From contig CP155577.1 of assembly GCA_001306305.2 (NCBI GenBank), positions 868,001 through 932,000 on the forward strand: 64,000 nt of DNA. Direction: 5' to 3'. This document shows, in pieces, positions 1 through 8,290 of the stretch. The stretch is from Citromicrobium bathyomarinum. GTDB taxonomy: Bacteria; Pseudomonadota; Alphaproteobacteria; Sphingomonadales; Sphingomonadaceae. The notes under the pieces are model-generated. The model ran no database searches. It saw only the letters and a program-made list of their open reading frames with translations, and was not told the DNA's origin. A program made the position numbers and the translations under genes. Within the stretch, counting starts at the first letter, position 1; each line of letters begins with the position of its first letter.

Positions 1-358
1 CCGCCCACCAGCGCTGCTGTTCGGCAGGGTCCGCGAAGGGCAGCTGCTGGGTCCAGCTTTCGAACATCGCGAACCACTTGGCGGGCCACTGGGCGGGATC
101 ACCCGCCATCATATCGCTGGTCGTCTCGATCGCGTGGGTCTGGCAGAATTCGAGCCACATCGTCTGCAGACGGGTCGCGTTCTCCGCCCATTTCTGAAGG
201 TCGGCGAGCGCGGGCGGCGTGTCATCCGCATCCTTATCCGCATCGCTCTGGCCCGGGGTGGTGAGTGGCGCGAGCATCATCTGTGTCCAGCGCGCCTGCG
301 CCTCCAGCATCGCGGAGAACATGTTCCCCTCGGCTGGATCGGATGAATCCTTGGCCAT
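1..358 (-). CDS. phaC: Class I polyhydroxyalkanoate synthase, N-terminal part (partial)
   Basis: This is the 5' end of a minus-strand gene that runs off the left edge; about 119 codons are visible. The translation begins MAKDSSDPAEGNMFSAM and continues with a Trp-rich helical region (residues about 60-119, including WLEFCQTHAIETT and FESWTQQLPFADPAEQQRWW). That pattern is typical of the N-terminal domain preceding the alpha/beta hydrolase core of class I PHB synthases, which polymerise 3-hydroxyacyl-CoA into granules. The catalytic lipase-like box lies outside the window, so the call rests on the N-terminal domain alone. The ATG at 358 has a GAAAGGA ribosome site about 9 nt upstream. It is transcribed divergently from the aminotransferase gene. 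Confidence 0.7.
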   Translation of the reverse strand, partial: MAKDSSDPAEGNMFSAMLEAQARWTQMMLAPLTTPGQSDADKDADDTPPALADLQKWAENATRLQTMWLEFCQTHAIETTSDMMAGDPAQWPAKWFAMFESWTQQLPFADPAEQQRWWA

Positions 359-505
359 CGCATCGGTCCTTTCAGTCGATTTCCCCGCAACCGCATGCTT
401 GGGCGTGCAAAGAAATTTCTGGGCGTCCTCTCTCAAGCTTCAATTGCACAGAAGCGCGCGGCGTTCCAGAAAGGACGAAACGAACCGAGCGAGCGGGAGC
501 ACAGC

Positions 506-1693
506 TTGAGCGACGAGCAATTTTACCGGATGCGGCGCCTGCCGCCCTACGTGATCGCCGAGGTCAACGCGATGCGCCATGCGGCGCGCGCGGCGGGCCG
601 CGACATCATCGACCTGGGCATGGGCAATCCCGATCATCCCCCGCCGCAGCATGTGATCGACAAGTTGTGTGAGGTCGCAGGCAAGGCATCCGCGCATGGA
701 TACAGCCAGTCACGCGGCATTCCCGGGCTGCGCAAGGCGCAGGCGAACTACTACGCACGGCGATTCGGGGTCGAGCTCGACCCCGAGCGCGAGGTGGTGG
801 TGACGATGGGCTCGAAGGAAGGCCTCTCGTCGATGGCGACCGCGATCGTCGCACCGGGCGATGTGGTGCTGGCGCCGAGCCCGTCCTACCCGATCCACAC
901 CTATGGCTTCATCATCGCGGGTGCGACGATCCGCTCGGTTCCGACCACGCCGAACGAGGAATATTGGGACGCGCTCGATCAGGCGATGGCCTACACCTCG
1001 CCCCGGCCGAGCGTGCTGGTGGTCAATTACCCCAGTAACCCGACCGCCGAGACGGTCGATCTGGCGTTCTACGAGCGGCTGGTGAAGTGGGCGCGGGAGA
1101 ACGAGGTTTGGGTCCTGTCCGACCTCGCCTATTCCGAGCTCTATTACGACGGCAAGCCCACCCGCTCGATCCTCGAAGTGCCCGGCGCGAAGGAGGTCGC
1201 GGTCGAGTTCACCTCGATGTCCAAGACCTATTCGATGGCCGGGTGGCGGATGGGTTTCGCGGTCGGCAACCCGACGCTGATCGCGGCGCTGACGCGGGTG
1301 AAATCCTATCTCGACTACGGCGCGTTCACACCGATCCAGGCGGCGGCCTGCGCCGCGCTCAACGGCCCGCAGGACATCGTCGAGGAAAACCGCCTGCGCT
1401 ACCAGCGGCGGCGCGACGTCATGGTCGAGAGCTTCACCCGCGCCGGGTGGGAGATACCCTCTCCGCCCGCGAGCATGTTCGCGTGGGCTCCGCTGCCGCC
1501 GGGCTTCGAGCATATGGGCAGCCTCGACTTCTCCAAGCAGCTCCTGGAACAGGCCGGCGTCGCGGTTGCAGCAGGCATCGGCTACGGCGAGGAGGGCGAG
1601 GGCTACGTCCGTATCGCGATGGTCGAGAACGAGCAGCGCATCCGGCAGGCCGCGCGCAATATCAAGCGCTTCCTGCAGCGATCGAACGCCTAG
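506..1693 (+). CDS. alaC: PLP-dependent class I/II aminotransferase, AlaC type (glutamate-pyruvate aminotransferase)
   Basis: Fold type I aminotransferase of about 395 residues, expected to make alanine from pyruvate and glutamate in the cytoplasm. Seen: the N-terminal RRLPPYVI and LGMGNPDHPPP motifs characteristic of AlaC/YfdZ proteins, NYPSNPTAE, the PLP-lysine segment SMSKTYSMAGWRMGF, and the C-terminal YVRIAMVENEQRI. The frame is open from an ATG at 395, but that start has no ribosome site. The TTG at 506 has GGAG 6 nt upstream and puts LPPYV near the N terminus, as in family members, so TTG 506 is preferred. It could instead be another aminotransferase of the same clade (for example LL-DAP or methionine aminotransferase-like). 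Confidence 0.85.
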   Translation: MSDEQFYRMRRLPPYVIAEVNAMRHAARAAGRDIIDLGMGNPDHPPPQHVIDKLCEVAGKASAHGYSQSRGIPGLRKAQANYYARRFGVELDPEREVVVTMGSKEGLSSMATAIVAPGDVVLAPSPSYPIHTYGFIIAGATIRSVPTTPNEEYWDALDQAMAYTSPRPSVLVVNYPSNPTAETVDLAFYERLVKWARENEVWVLSDLAYSELYYDGKPTRSILEVPGAKEVAVEFTSMSKTYSMAGWRMGFAVGNPTLIAALTRVKSYLDYGAFTPIQAAACAALNGPQDIVEENRLRYQRRRDVMVESFTRAGWEIPSPPASMFAWAPLPPGFEHMGSLDFSKQLLEQAGVAVAAGIGYGEEGEGYVRIAMVENEQRIRQAARNIKRFLQRSNA

Positions 1694-1811
1694 GAAATAT
1701 CGGCCAAGCCTGAACCGGTATACATCCGTTCCGGATTGTTCGTGTTTTCCAATAAGGTAAACTACGTGCCACGGTGCATGTCCTTGTGGAGGCAGCGGGC
1801 GGCGGGGGCGC

Positions 1812-2195
1812 GTGCACGCAGCGCAGCAATTCATTGCGAGGTGGATGGAGGCGGGTCCGCTGTGGCTCGACCTGTTCCATCGTGACGCCGCGCTGGAGGG
1901 CCGCTGGCTCGCGCTGCACCCGCGCGAGTTTGCGCTGCTCTGGCGGTTGGCGGAGACACCGGACGCCACGGTCAGCCAGCGCGCGCTGCTGCAGGACGTC
2001 TGGCGGCTCCCTTTCGAGCCCGGCACCAACCGCGTCGCGGTCCATGTCGCGCGGCTGCGGCGCAAGCTTGAGACCGTCGGCCTTGCGGCGATGATCGCCA
2101 CCGACGGGGCCGGGTACAGGCTGGACAGCGCCGCGCCCTTGCGCAACGAACTATCCGAACGGATTCAAACGAACGAAGAACGGGAGAACGCAAGC
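1812..2195 (+). CDS. Standalone winged-helix DNA-binding domain (OmpR/PhoB C-terminal type), open into the crotonase
   Basis: Residues 1-105 form an OmpR/PhoB-like winged helix without a receiver domain: the HPREFALLWRLAE segment, then VSQRALLQDVWRL, then NRVAVHVARLRRKL (recognition helix) and GAGYRLD (wing). Small standalone proteins of this kind are common in sphingomonads. There is no stop codon: the frame continues from the end of the domain through a 23-residue linker into the crotonase that starts at 2196. The coordinates therefore mark only the winged-helix part of one continuous 398-codon frame (1812-3008). The start may be GTG 1812 (preceded by a G-rich stretch) or ATG 1845. Whether it is made as a fusion protein is uncertain. 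Confidence 0.6.
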
Positions 2196-3008
2196 ATGGC
2201 ATCGCAGGTCGAGGAACAGCGGGTCGCGGTGGAGATCGGCGAGGATGGCGTGGCGCATGTCTGCCTTAACCGGCCGGACAAGATGAACGCGCTCGACCCC
2301 GCGATGTTCGAGGCGATCATTGCCGCGGGCGAATCGCTGATGGAGCGCAAGGATGTGCGCGTGGTGGTGCTGTCGGGCGAGGGACGCAGCTTTTGCGCCG
2401 GGCTCGACACTTCCAGCTTCGCGCGCACGCCCGACGCTAACGAGCCCAAGCTGACCGACCGCACGCATGGCGATTCGAACAAGTTCCAGCAGGTCGCGAC
2501 CGTTTGGCGTAAACTGCCCATGCCGGTGATCGCTGCGGTGCATGGGGTGTGCTTCGGTGGCGGGATGCAGATCGCGAGCGGGGCCGATATCCGCGTGGTC
2601 GCGCCCGATGCGCGGATGGCGATCATGGAGATGAAGTGGGGGCTGGTCCCCGACATGGGCGGTTATCAGCTATGGCGCGGGCTGGTGCGCGACGATGTGC
2701 TGCGCGAGCTGGTCTATACCAACCGCGAATTCTCCGGCGAGGAAGCGCAGGTCCTCGGCCTTGCAACGCATGTCACCGACGATCCGCTGGCCAAGGCGAA
2801 GGAGATCGCCGCGACCATCGCCCGGCGCAACCCGGACGCAGTGCGCGCCGCCAAGCGGCTCCACAATCGGATGCACGACGAGACGGGCGAGGACATGCTG
2901 ATGGCCGAAAGCGTCGAGCAGGCGAGCGTGATCCGCCAGCCCAACCAGATCGAGGCGGTGATGGCCGGGATGGCCAAGCGCGCGCCCAATTTCACGGATG
3001 CCGCCTGA
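2196..3008 (+). CDS. Crotonase / enoyl-CoA hydratase family protein
   Basis: Crotonase-fold protein of 270 residues. Seen: VCLNRPDKMNAL near the N terminus, the oxyanion-hole segments SFCAGLDTSSF and CFGGGMQIASGADI, then MEMKWGLVPDMGGYQ, where the catalytic acids are expected, and VRAAKRLHNRM in the C-terminal helical region. Substrate is not predictable: hydratase, dienoyl-CoA isomerase and related activities share the fold. ATG 2196 has GGGAG 9 nt upstream, so it can be translated on its own even though the frame also runs in from the winged-helix domain upstream. The neighbouring thioesterase suggests general acyl-CoA metabolism. Confidence 0.85.
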   Translation: MASQVEEQRVAVEIGEDGVAHVCLNRPDKMNALDPAMFEAIIAAGESLMERKDVRVVVLSGEGRSFCAGLDTSSFARTPDANEPKLTDRTHGDSNKFQQVATVWRKLPMPVIAAVHGVCFGGGMQIASGADIRVVAPDARMAIMEMKWGLVPDMGGYQLWRGLVRDDVLRELVYTNREFSGEEAQVLGLATHVTDDPLAKAKEIAATIARRNPDAVRAAKRLHNRMHDETGEDMLMAESVEQASVIRQPNQIEAVMAGMAKRAPNFTDAA

Positions 3009-3319
3009 GCCACCCACCTCCACCAAAACTCGGCCCCCTCCCCACGGGGAGGGGCGTAAATCCCTTCGGTTACGTGGGTGACACGTGTCACCCGAGTGTC
3101 ACCCTGAGAATTAGTCGTTATCTCAAGGGCTTGGTGCGCGCTGGGTGACGCATTGCGGATTTTTGCTCCGCGCGAGCCTGGCGGGCGGCGTTTGCGAACG
3201 GGGACGACGACGATGGGAAAGAGCCGTCGCCACGATAGCCTGTGCGCTCGAAGTAGGAAAATGCCCGTCGCCGGGATGCGTAACCTGCTCCTCCCGCTCC
3301 CCACCGGGAGGCGAGTTCG
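3009..3319. repeat. Intergenic stretch with GC-rich hairpins and an 18-bp perfect palindrome
   Basis: No convincing gene lies between the crotonase and the thioesterase, which converge here. It holds a CCCCTCCCC/GGGGAGGGG inverted repeat (3035-3054), a perfect palindrome at 3076-3093, further copies of the GTGTCACCC half just downstream, and a second CTCCC/GGGAG hairpin at about 3290-3312. The CCTCCCC-type hairpins resemble elements elsewhere in this window (38185-38329, 55224-55312), so they are probably members of a dispersed short repeat family that may also serve as transcription ends. Confidence 0.5.
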
Positions 3320-4096
3320 CTAGCCAAACACCGCGGCCGCCTGCTGGCTCATCATCACCAGCCGCCCGTCAGCGTCCCACAGGCGCAGTCGCTCGCTCGA
3401 ATAGCCGTGGTCGGCGTGGTCGCTCGCGGCTTCCGCGATCCACCAGCCGTCGCGCGTCTGCGCCAGCGGATCGAGCAGGTTGATCGCCCAGTTCATCGAG
3501 CTGACCGGGCCGGGGCGCTGCATCGCGCGCATTGCGCCCGGCGGCATGGTGTCGCCGATCAGGATCAGGCGGCTGGTCGGGTCGAGTTCGTCTCCACCTT
3601 TCAGGCGCAGCCAGCGGCGGACCACAGGACCGCCCTCGCCGCCGGAGGGGGCTGCGCGGCGCAGTTCGTAATTGTTCTGGATGAAGGCCGGGCCCTGGCC
3701 CTCCATCAGCCGTTCGGCCTCGTCGATCGGGATCGGGGCGGGGGCGATCGGCTCGGCGGGGTGGACGGCGTTCGCTTCGCGCGAAGCGCCGAACAGCCAG
3801 AAGGATGTCAGCGCGGGGCTGCCTTCCGCCAGCAGGTCGACGCGGATCTGCGTGACATTGCGGCCCTGGCGGATGATGCTTGCATGCGGGCTCACCTCGG
3901 CGCCGACCGGCGCGACGAACGCCACCTGGGCGGAGCGCAGCGGCGGCAAATCGGGAAAGGCGCGTATGGCGGCGGTGTATGCAATCAGCGCGCTCGCCCC
4001 GCCGTAGAGCGTGCGCCCCTGCATCCACTCGTCCGCGGGAAGGGTTACGGTCTCGCCGTTGCCGGCGATCGGTTCTAGCATGGCAGCGATTGTCAT
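3320..4096 (-). CDS. Acyl-CoA thioesterase family protein (double hotdog)
   Basis: Protein of 258 residues with two hotdog-like halves: an N-terminal half with WMQGRTLYGGASALIAYTAAI (the hotdog central helix) and a C-terminal half ending in GYSSERLRLWDADGRLVMMS followed by QQAAAVFG, the usual end of TesB-like thioesterases. Expected to hydrolyse acyl-CoA to free acid and CoA in the cytoplasm. The frame is open further upstream, but ATG 4096 is chosen because AAGGAAG lies 6 nt before it and the protein then begins MTIAAMLEPI. Substrate range cannot be read from sequence. Confidence 0.8.
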   Translation of the reverse strand: MTIAAMLEPIAGNGETVTLPADEWMQGRTLYGGASALIAYTAAIRAFPDLPPLRSAQVAFVAPVGAEVSPHASIIRQGRNVTQIRVDLLAEGSPALTSFWLFGASREANAVHPAEPIAPAPIPIDEAERLMEGQGPAFIQNNYELRRAAPSGGEGGPVVRRWLRLKGGDELDPTSRLILIGDTMPPGAMRAMQRPGPVSSMNWAINLLDPLAQTRDGWWIAEAASDHADHGYSSERLRLWDADGRLVMMSQQAAAVFG

Positions 4097-4247
4097 GGCG
4101 GCTTCCTTATACGAGGGGGCGGCGATGTGAAGACACCCGGCTGCGGCCATCGAAAGGGCCGGCGCGATATTAGAGACCGAAAGGCGATTGAACTGCTGCG
4201 ATCATCCCGCTAGATGGCGCGCTTCGCGCCAAGCCCGTGAGCAGCGG

Positions 4248-4321
4248 GGCCCGATGGCGGAGTGGTTACGCAGAGGACTGCAAATCCTTGCACGCCGGTT
4301 CGATTCCGGCTCGGGCCTCCA
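4248..4321 (+). tRNA. tRNA-Cys (anticodon GCA)
   Basis: A 74-nt cloverleaf. The acceptor stem GGCCCGA pairs with TCGGGCC, followed by the discriminator and encoded CCA (TCCA). The anticodon arm reads GGACTGCAAATCC with GCA in the loop, and the T arm is GCCGGTTCGATTCCGGC. It lies about 50 nt upstream of proB. Confidence 0.97.
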
Positions 4322-4371
4322 CGCGACACGAGGGTAGGACAAGGCCGCAATGGCCGATGCAGGGTGCGCCG

Positions 4372-5184
4372 ATGACCAGTGCCGATTCCTCCGTTGCCGC
4401 CAGCCTGAACAGCGCGCGCAGGATCGTCGTCAAGGTCGGCTCCTCGCTCATGATCGATCCCGAAAGCCGCACCGCGCGGACCGCCTGGCTGGTGACGCTG
4501 GCGCAGGATATCGCCGCGCTGCGGGCGGGCGGGGCGCAGGTGATCGTGGTCAGCTCGGGCGCGGTGGCGCTCGGCTGGAAGCGGCTGGGGATCGAGCGTT
4601 CGCCGCAGCTCGATCGGCGGCAGGCTGCCGCTGCAGTCGGCCAAGGCCTGCTGATGAATGCGTGGAGCGCCGCCTTTGCGACGCAAGGGATCACGGTCGG
4701 GCAGCTGCTGCTGACCTATGACGACAGCGAATCGCCTCAGCGCTCCGCCAACGCGCGGGCCACGCTGGGCGTGTTGCTGGATGCAGGCGCGGTGCCGGTG
4801 GTCAACGAGAACGACAGTGTCGCCACCGAAGAACTGAAGCTGGGCGATAACGACCGGCTCTCGGCCCGCGTGGCGGAGCTGGCCGATGCGGACCTGCTGC
4901 TGCTGCTGTCCGACGTGGACGGGCTCTACGACCGCGATCCCGCAGATCCCGCCGCGCACCACATCGCCCACGTGTCCCGTATCGACGAGGGGATTGCCGC
5001 GATGGCCGGCGGAACGCGTCACGAAGGTGTCGGTACGGGCGGCATGGCGACCAAGATTGCCGCCGCACGCCACGCGATCGGGCAGGGCCGGGCAACGATC
5101 ATCGCGAGCGGCCGAAGCGACCATCCGGTCAGCGGGCTTCGAGAGGGCGCGCGGGCGACTTTGTTCGATTCGGCAAGGTCCTGA
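4372..5184 (+). CDS. proB: Glutamate 5-kinase, short form without PUA domain
   Basis: First enzyme of proline synthesis: phosphorylates glutamate to gamma-glutamyl phosphate. The 270 residues form one amino-acid-kinase domain: IVVKVGSSLM at the N terminus, VVSSGAVALGWKRLG, the NENDSV segment, LGDNDRLSARVAELADADLL, LLSDVDGLYDRDP, and the GTGGMATKIAAARHA phosphate-binding loop. E. coli ProB (367 residues) carries an additional C-terminal PUA domain that is absent here, as in some other bacterial ProBs. The frame is open back through the tRNA gene; ATG 4372 is chosen because it lies outside the tRNA and has AGGG upstream, and ATG 4357 is also possible. proA is not in the window. Confidence 0.92.
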   Translation: MTSADSSVAASLNSARRIVVKVGSSLMIDPESRTARTAWLVTLAQDIAALRAGGAQVIVVSSGAVALGWKRLGIERSPQLDRRQAAAAVGQGLLMNAWSAAFATQGITVGQLLLTYDDSESPQRSANARATLGVLLDAGAVPVVNENDSVATEELKLGDNDRLSARVAELADADLLLLLSDVDGLYDRDPADPAAHHIAHVSRIDEGIAAMAGGTRHEGVGTGGMATKIAAARHAIGQGRATIIASGRSDHPVSGLREGARATLFDSARS

Positions 5185-5262
5185 TTCCAAACAGAAAAAC
5201 TACATCAAAAAAAGGCGCTCGGATCGAAACGATCCGAAAGATCCCCTCGTTCGGCAACATTT

Positions 5263-5292
5263 TTGCTTGCCATTAAGCTTTGATGTTATAAA
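5263..5292 (+). promoter_or_regulatory. Putative sigma-70 promoter for the ilv leader transcript
   Basis: A TTGCTT -35-like hexamer (5263-5268) and a TATAAA -10 hexamer (5287-5292) are separated by 18 nt. They sit in the only A/T-rich stretch between proB and the leader peptide, about 47 nt before the leader start codon. This would give a leader RNA of roughly 240 nt before ilvD. Found by eye; no start site is known. Confidence 0.5.
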
Positions 5293-5338
5293 CCGCTCGC
5301 CACCGCAGCAATCGTGCTGCGCATGCGAGGAACGACGA

Positions 5339-5461
5339 ATGAAGGCCGTGGCCGCCATCCGTACTGCCGACGAGACTGTGCTGTTTGCGCAGGGTCTTGC
5401 GCTGCTCCTCGTTATTTTCCTTGTACTTCTTATTCAGCGGGGGGGAGTGCCCATCGGCTAG
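5339..5461 (+). CDS. ilv operon leader peptide (attenuation)
   Basis: A 40-codon ORF with GAGG 8 nt before its ATG. Between residues 20 and 32 it reads [13 protein letters not shown], in which 11 of 13 residues are Leu, Ile or Val. It ends 23 nt before a strong intrinsic terminator and sits directly upstream of ilvD and the whole ilv-leu operon. This is the classic design of a branched-chain amino acid attenuator: shortage of charged tRNAs stalls the ribosome in the run and prevents termination. The peptide itself is expected to have no function after synthesis. It could be mistaken for a small membrane protein because of its hydrophobicity. Confidence 0.85.
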   Translation: MKAVAAIRTADETVLFAQGLALLLVIFLVLLIQRGGVPIG

Positions 5462-5518
5462 GCTTAGCCAGACGGACCTCTCGAACCCCGCTCTCCGAAC
5501 AGGAAAGCGGGGTTTTTT
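5436..5518 (+). terminator. ilv attenuator: intrinsic terminator with competing antiterminator
   Basis: Terminator stem AACCCCGCT (5484-5492) pairs perfectly with AGCGGGGTT (5506-5514); an inner TCC/GGA pairing extends it, and it runs into six T (5513-5518). The sequence AGCGGGG also occurs at 5436-5442, immediately after the Leu/Ile/Val codons of the leader peptide, and can pair with the same CCCCGCT (5486-5492) to form an antiterminator. A ribosome stalled in the run would leave 5436-5442 free to do so. A small GGCTA/TAGCC hairpin (5456-5469) spans the leader stop codon. Confidence 0.85.
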
Positions 5519-5544
5519 ATTGGGTCCGTCAAGGGATCAACGTG

Positions 5545-7221
5545 ATGACTGAGACAACTTCCAAACGCTCCGACGCAATCACCAAGGGTGCGGCCAAGGC
5601 GCCTGCACGCGCCATGCTGCGAGGTGCGGGCTACTCTGACGAACAGATGGCCCAGCCCATGGTCGCGGTCGTCAACACCTGGTCGACGGTGACGCCGTGC
5701 AACATGCACTTGGCTGATCTGGCCGAGCCGATCCGGCAGGGCCTGAGCGAAAACGGAGCCACCCCGGTCGATTTCAACACCATCGTCGTGTCCGACGGGA
5801 TCACCATGGGCGGCGAGGGCATGCGCGCCTCGCTTATCAGCCGTGAGATCATCGCCGACTCGATCGAACTGGCGGTGAAGGGCCATTCGCTGGACGCGGC
5901 GATCATTCTGGTCGGCTGCGACAAGACCATCCCCGCCGCCGCGATGGCGCTGGCCCGGCTCGATATTCCGGGGCTGGTTTTCTACGGCGGGACTATCATG
6001 CCCGGCCAGCTGGATGGTCGCGATCTGTCGATCCAGGATGTCTTCGAAGCTGTCGGCGCGCATGCCAAAGGCGACATGAGCGATGCCGAGCTGGACAAGG
6101 TCGAGCGTGCGGCATGCCCCGGCGCGGGCGCGTGCGGCGGGCAGTTCACCGCCAACACCATGGCGATGGCGCTGGCGATGATGGGCATCAGCCCAATGGG
6201 CTCGGGCGATCCGCCCGCGACCGACTCCGCCAAGCGGGTCGAGGCTGCGCGCTGCGGGCGGCTGGCGGCCAAGCTGGCCAAGGAAGGCACCTCGGCACGC
6301 AGCTTCCTGACCCCCGCATCGATCCGCAACGCGGCGACGGCTGTGGTGGCGAGCGGCGGCTCGACCAACGCCGTGCTGCACCTGCCCGCGATCGCGGCGG
6401 AGGCGGGCTTTGCCTTCCCGATCGAAACCTTCGACGAATTGTCGCGCAGCGTGCCGGTGATCACCGACCTGAAGCCGGGCGGGCGCTTTCTGGCGCGCGA
6501 TCTCTACGCGGCGGGCGGTGTCCCGCTGTTCGGCAAGCGGCTGGCGGACGCCGGGATGCTGGAAGACACCCCCACGGTGACGGGCGACAGCCTGTTTGCC
6601 GAACTGGCCCGCGCCGAGGAAACGCCGGGGCAGCAGGTGGTCAAATCGCCTGTCGACCCGGTCAAGGCGACCGGTGGCCTCAGCATCCTCTACGGCGACA
6701 TCGCCCCCGAAGGCGCGGTGCTGAAGACCGCCGGCTACGGCGCGGCCTCGTTCGAAGGCCCGGCCAAGGTGTTCGAGGGCGAGGAAGCCTGCTTCGCGGC
6801 GGTCAACGCCAACCAGATCCAGGCGGGCGATGTGGTCATCATCCGCTACGAAGGCCCCTCGGGCGGGCCCGGCATGCGCGAGATGCTAGCGGTGACCGCC
6901 GCGCTCGCCGGGCAGGGTCTCGCGGGCAAGGTCGCGCTGATTACCGACGGGCGCTTTTCCGGCGCGAGCCACGGCTTCGTGATCGGCCACTGCTCTCCCG
7001 AGGCGGCCAAGGGCGGCCCGATCGCCCTGGTCGAGGAAGGCGACATCATCCGCATCGACGCGGAAACCCGCCGGATCGACGCCGATATCGACTGGGATGC
7101 CCGCCGCGCCGCGCACACTCCCAGACCGCCAAACTCCATGGGCGGGGTGTTCGACAAATACGCCCGTCTCGTTTCGTCCGCCGCCTACGGCGCAACCACC
7201 ATTCCACCTGTTACCGAGTGA
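5545..7221 (+). CDS. ilvD: Dihydroxy-acid dehydratase
   Basis: Fe-S dehydratase (558 residues) that converts 2,3-dihydroxy-isovalerate and -methylvalerate to 2-oxo acids, the third common step of valine and isoleucine synthesis. Seen: cluster-binding motifs [17 protein letters not shown] and [29 protein letters not shown], and [20 protein letters not shown]. The frame is open upstream through the leader region; ATG 5545 is taken because AAGGGA lies 8 nt before it and [15 protein letters not shown] matches IlvD N termini. First structural gene of an eight-gene operon controlled by the attenuator upstream. Confidence 0.97.
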   Translation: MTETTSKRSDAITKGAAKAPARAMLRGAGYSDEQMAQPMVAVVNTWSTVTPCNMHLADLAEPIRQGLSENGATPVDFNTIVVSDGITMGGEGMRASLISREIIADSIELAVKGHSLDAAIILVGCDKTIPAAAMALARLDIPGLVFYGGTIMPGQLDGRDLSIQDVFEAVGAHAKGDMSDAELDKVERAACPGAGACGGQFTANTMAMALAMMGISPMGSGDPPATDSAKRVEAARCGRLAAKLAKEGTSARSFLTPASIRNAATAVVASGGSTNAVLHLPAIAAEAGFAFPIETFDELSRSVPVITDLKPGGRFLARDLYAAGGVPLFGKRLADAGMLEDTPTVTGDSLFAELARAEETPGQQVVKSPVDPVKATGGLSILYGDIAPEGAVLKTAGYGAASFEGPAKVFEGEEACFAAVNANQIQAGDVVIIRYEGPSGGPGMREMLAVTAALAGQGLAGKVALITDGRFSGASHGFVIGHCSPEAAKGGPIALVEEGDIIRIDAETRRIDADIDWDARRAAHTPRPPNSMGGVFDKYARLVSSAAYGATTIPPVTE

Positions 7222-7233
7222 AGGACTGATACC

Positions 7234-8265
7234 ATGCCCAAGACGATCAAGGTCTACACCGACGAAGATGCAAATCCCGAACTGGTGCGCGGCAAGCCCG
7301 TCGCCATCATCGGCTATGGCAGCCAGGGTCGCGCCCACGCGATGAACCTGAAGGACAGCGGCTGCGAAGTCATTGTCGGCCTGCGCGACGGTTCGCCCAC
7401 CGCCGCGAAAGCTCGCGCCGACGGCCTGACCGTGATGCCGGTTGCCGAAGCGGCCAAGGCCGCATCGCTGGTCGCGCTGCTGACCCCGGACATGAGCCAC
7501 GAGACGATCTTCGCCTCCGAAATCGCGCCCAATCTGGAGCCGGGCGACGCAGTGCTGGTCGCGCACGGTTTCACCGTGCTGTACGAACGCATCCAGCCTG
7601 CCGCCGGAATCGACGTGATCCTGGTCGCCCCCAAGGGGCCGGGCGATCTGGTCCGCCGCGAATACGAGCGCGGTGCGGGTGTGCCCTGCCTGTTCGCGGT
7701 CCGTCAGGACGCCACCGGCGAAGCGCGTGAGCGGGCGCTGGCCTATGCCAGCCTGATCGGTGGGACCACCGCCGGTGCCATCGAAACGTCTTTCCGCGAG
7801 GAAACCGAGACCGATTTGTTCGGCGAACAGGCTGTTCTGTGCGGCGGCGCGACCGAGCTAGTCGCTGCCGGGTTCGAGACGCTGGTTAACGCCGGCTACC
7901 AGCCCGAGATCGCCTATTACGAGTGTCTCCACGAACTCAAGCTGATCGTCGACCTGCTGTACGAAGGCGGGTTCGAGAAGATGCACGAATTCGTCTCCGA
8001 AACCGCGATCTACGGCGATCTCGTCTCAGGTCCGCGTGTCATCAACGACGAAACGCGCGCGCGGATGAAGGACGTTCTGACCGACATTCAGGACGGCACC
8101 TTCGCGCGCAACTGGATCGCCGAAAACGAGGCCGGAAAGAAGAAGTACGACGAGATGCAGGCAGCCGACCTGTCGCACCAGATCGAAGCCACCGGCAAGG
8201 AACTGCGCGGCCTGATGTCGTGGTTGCAGTCCGACGAGAAGAAGAAGGAGCAAAAGGCCGCGTAA
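7234..8265 (+). CDS. ilvC: Ketol-acid reductoisomerase (NADP+), class I
   Basis: A 343-residue protein that isomerises and reduces acetolactate and acetohydroxybutyrate in branched-chain amino acid synthesis. Seen: the Rossmann motif [15 protein letters not shown], the [14 protein letters not shown] segment, the metal-binding region with [19 protein letters not shown], and the C-terminal domain [19 protein letters not shown] and [10 protein letters not shown]. The length is that of the short class I form. It starts 12 nt after ilvD, and the Lys-rich C terminus ([10 protein letters not shown]) is usual. Confidence 0.97.
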   Translation: MPKTIKVYTDEDANPELVRGKPVAIIGYGSQGRAHAMNLKDSGCEVIVGLRDGSPTAAKARADGLTVMPVAEAAKAASLVALLTPDMSHETIFASEIAPNLEPGDAVLVAHGFTVLYERIQPAAGIDVILVAPKGPGDLVRREYERGAGVPCLFAVRQDATGEARERALAYASLIGGTTAGAIETSFREETETDLFGEQAVLCGGATELVAAGFETLVNAGYQPEIAYYECLHELKLIVDLLYEGGFEKMHEFVSETAIYGDLVSGPRVINDETRARMKDVLTDIQDGTFARNWIAENEAGKKKYDEMQAADLSHQIEATGKELRGLMSWLQSDEKKKEQKAA

Positions 8266-8290
8266 GCGCGCCTTTGCCCAAGTGGAAGCT

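Noticed and set aside
710-2146. 478-codon antisense frame over the aminotransferase
   Set aside because: Low-complexity Arg/Ala/Gly-rich translation with no motif; the plus strand carries the conserved aminotransferase.
3118-3327. 69-codon minus-strand ORF in the gap before the thioesterase
   Set aside because: Composition is that of repeat DNA, no ribosome site, and it overlaps hairpin elements; not supported as a gene.
5220-5236. CGGATCG-AAA-CGATCCG hairpin after proB
   Set aside because: A perfect stem, but no T run follows on the plus strand and the A tract before it lies 5 nt away, so I do not call it a terminator.
5314-5544. 77-codon N-terminal extension of ilvD
   Set aside because: It would run through the attenuator in a frame unrelated to IlvD; the ATG at 5545 has a good ribosome site and fits family N termini.
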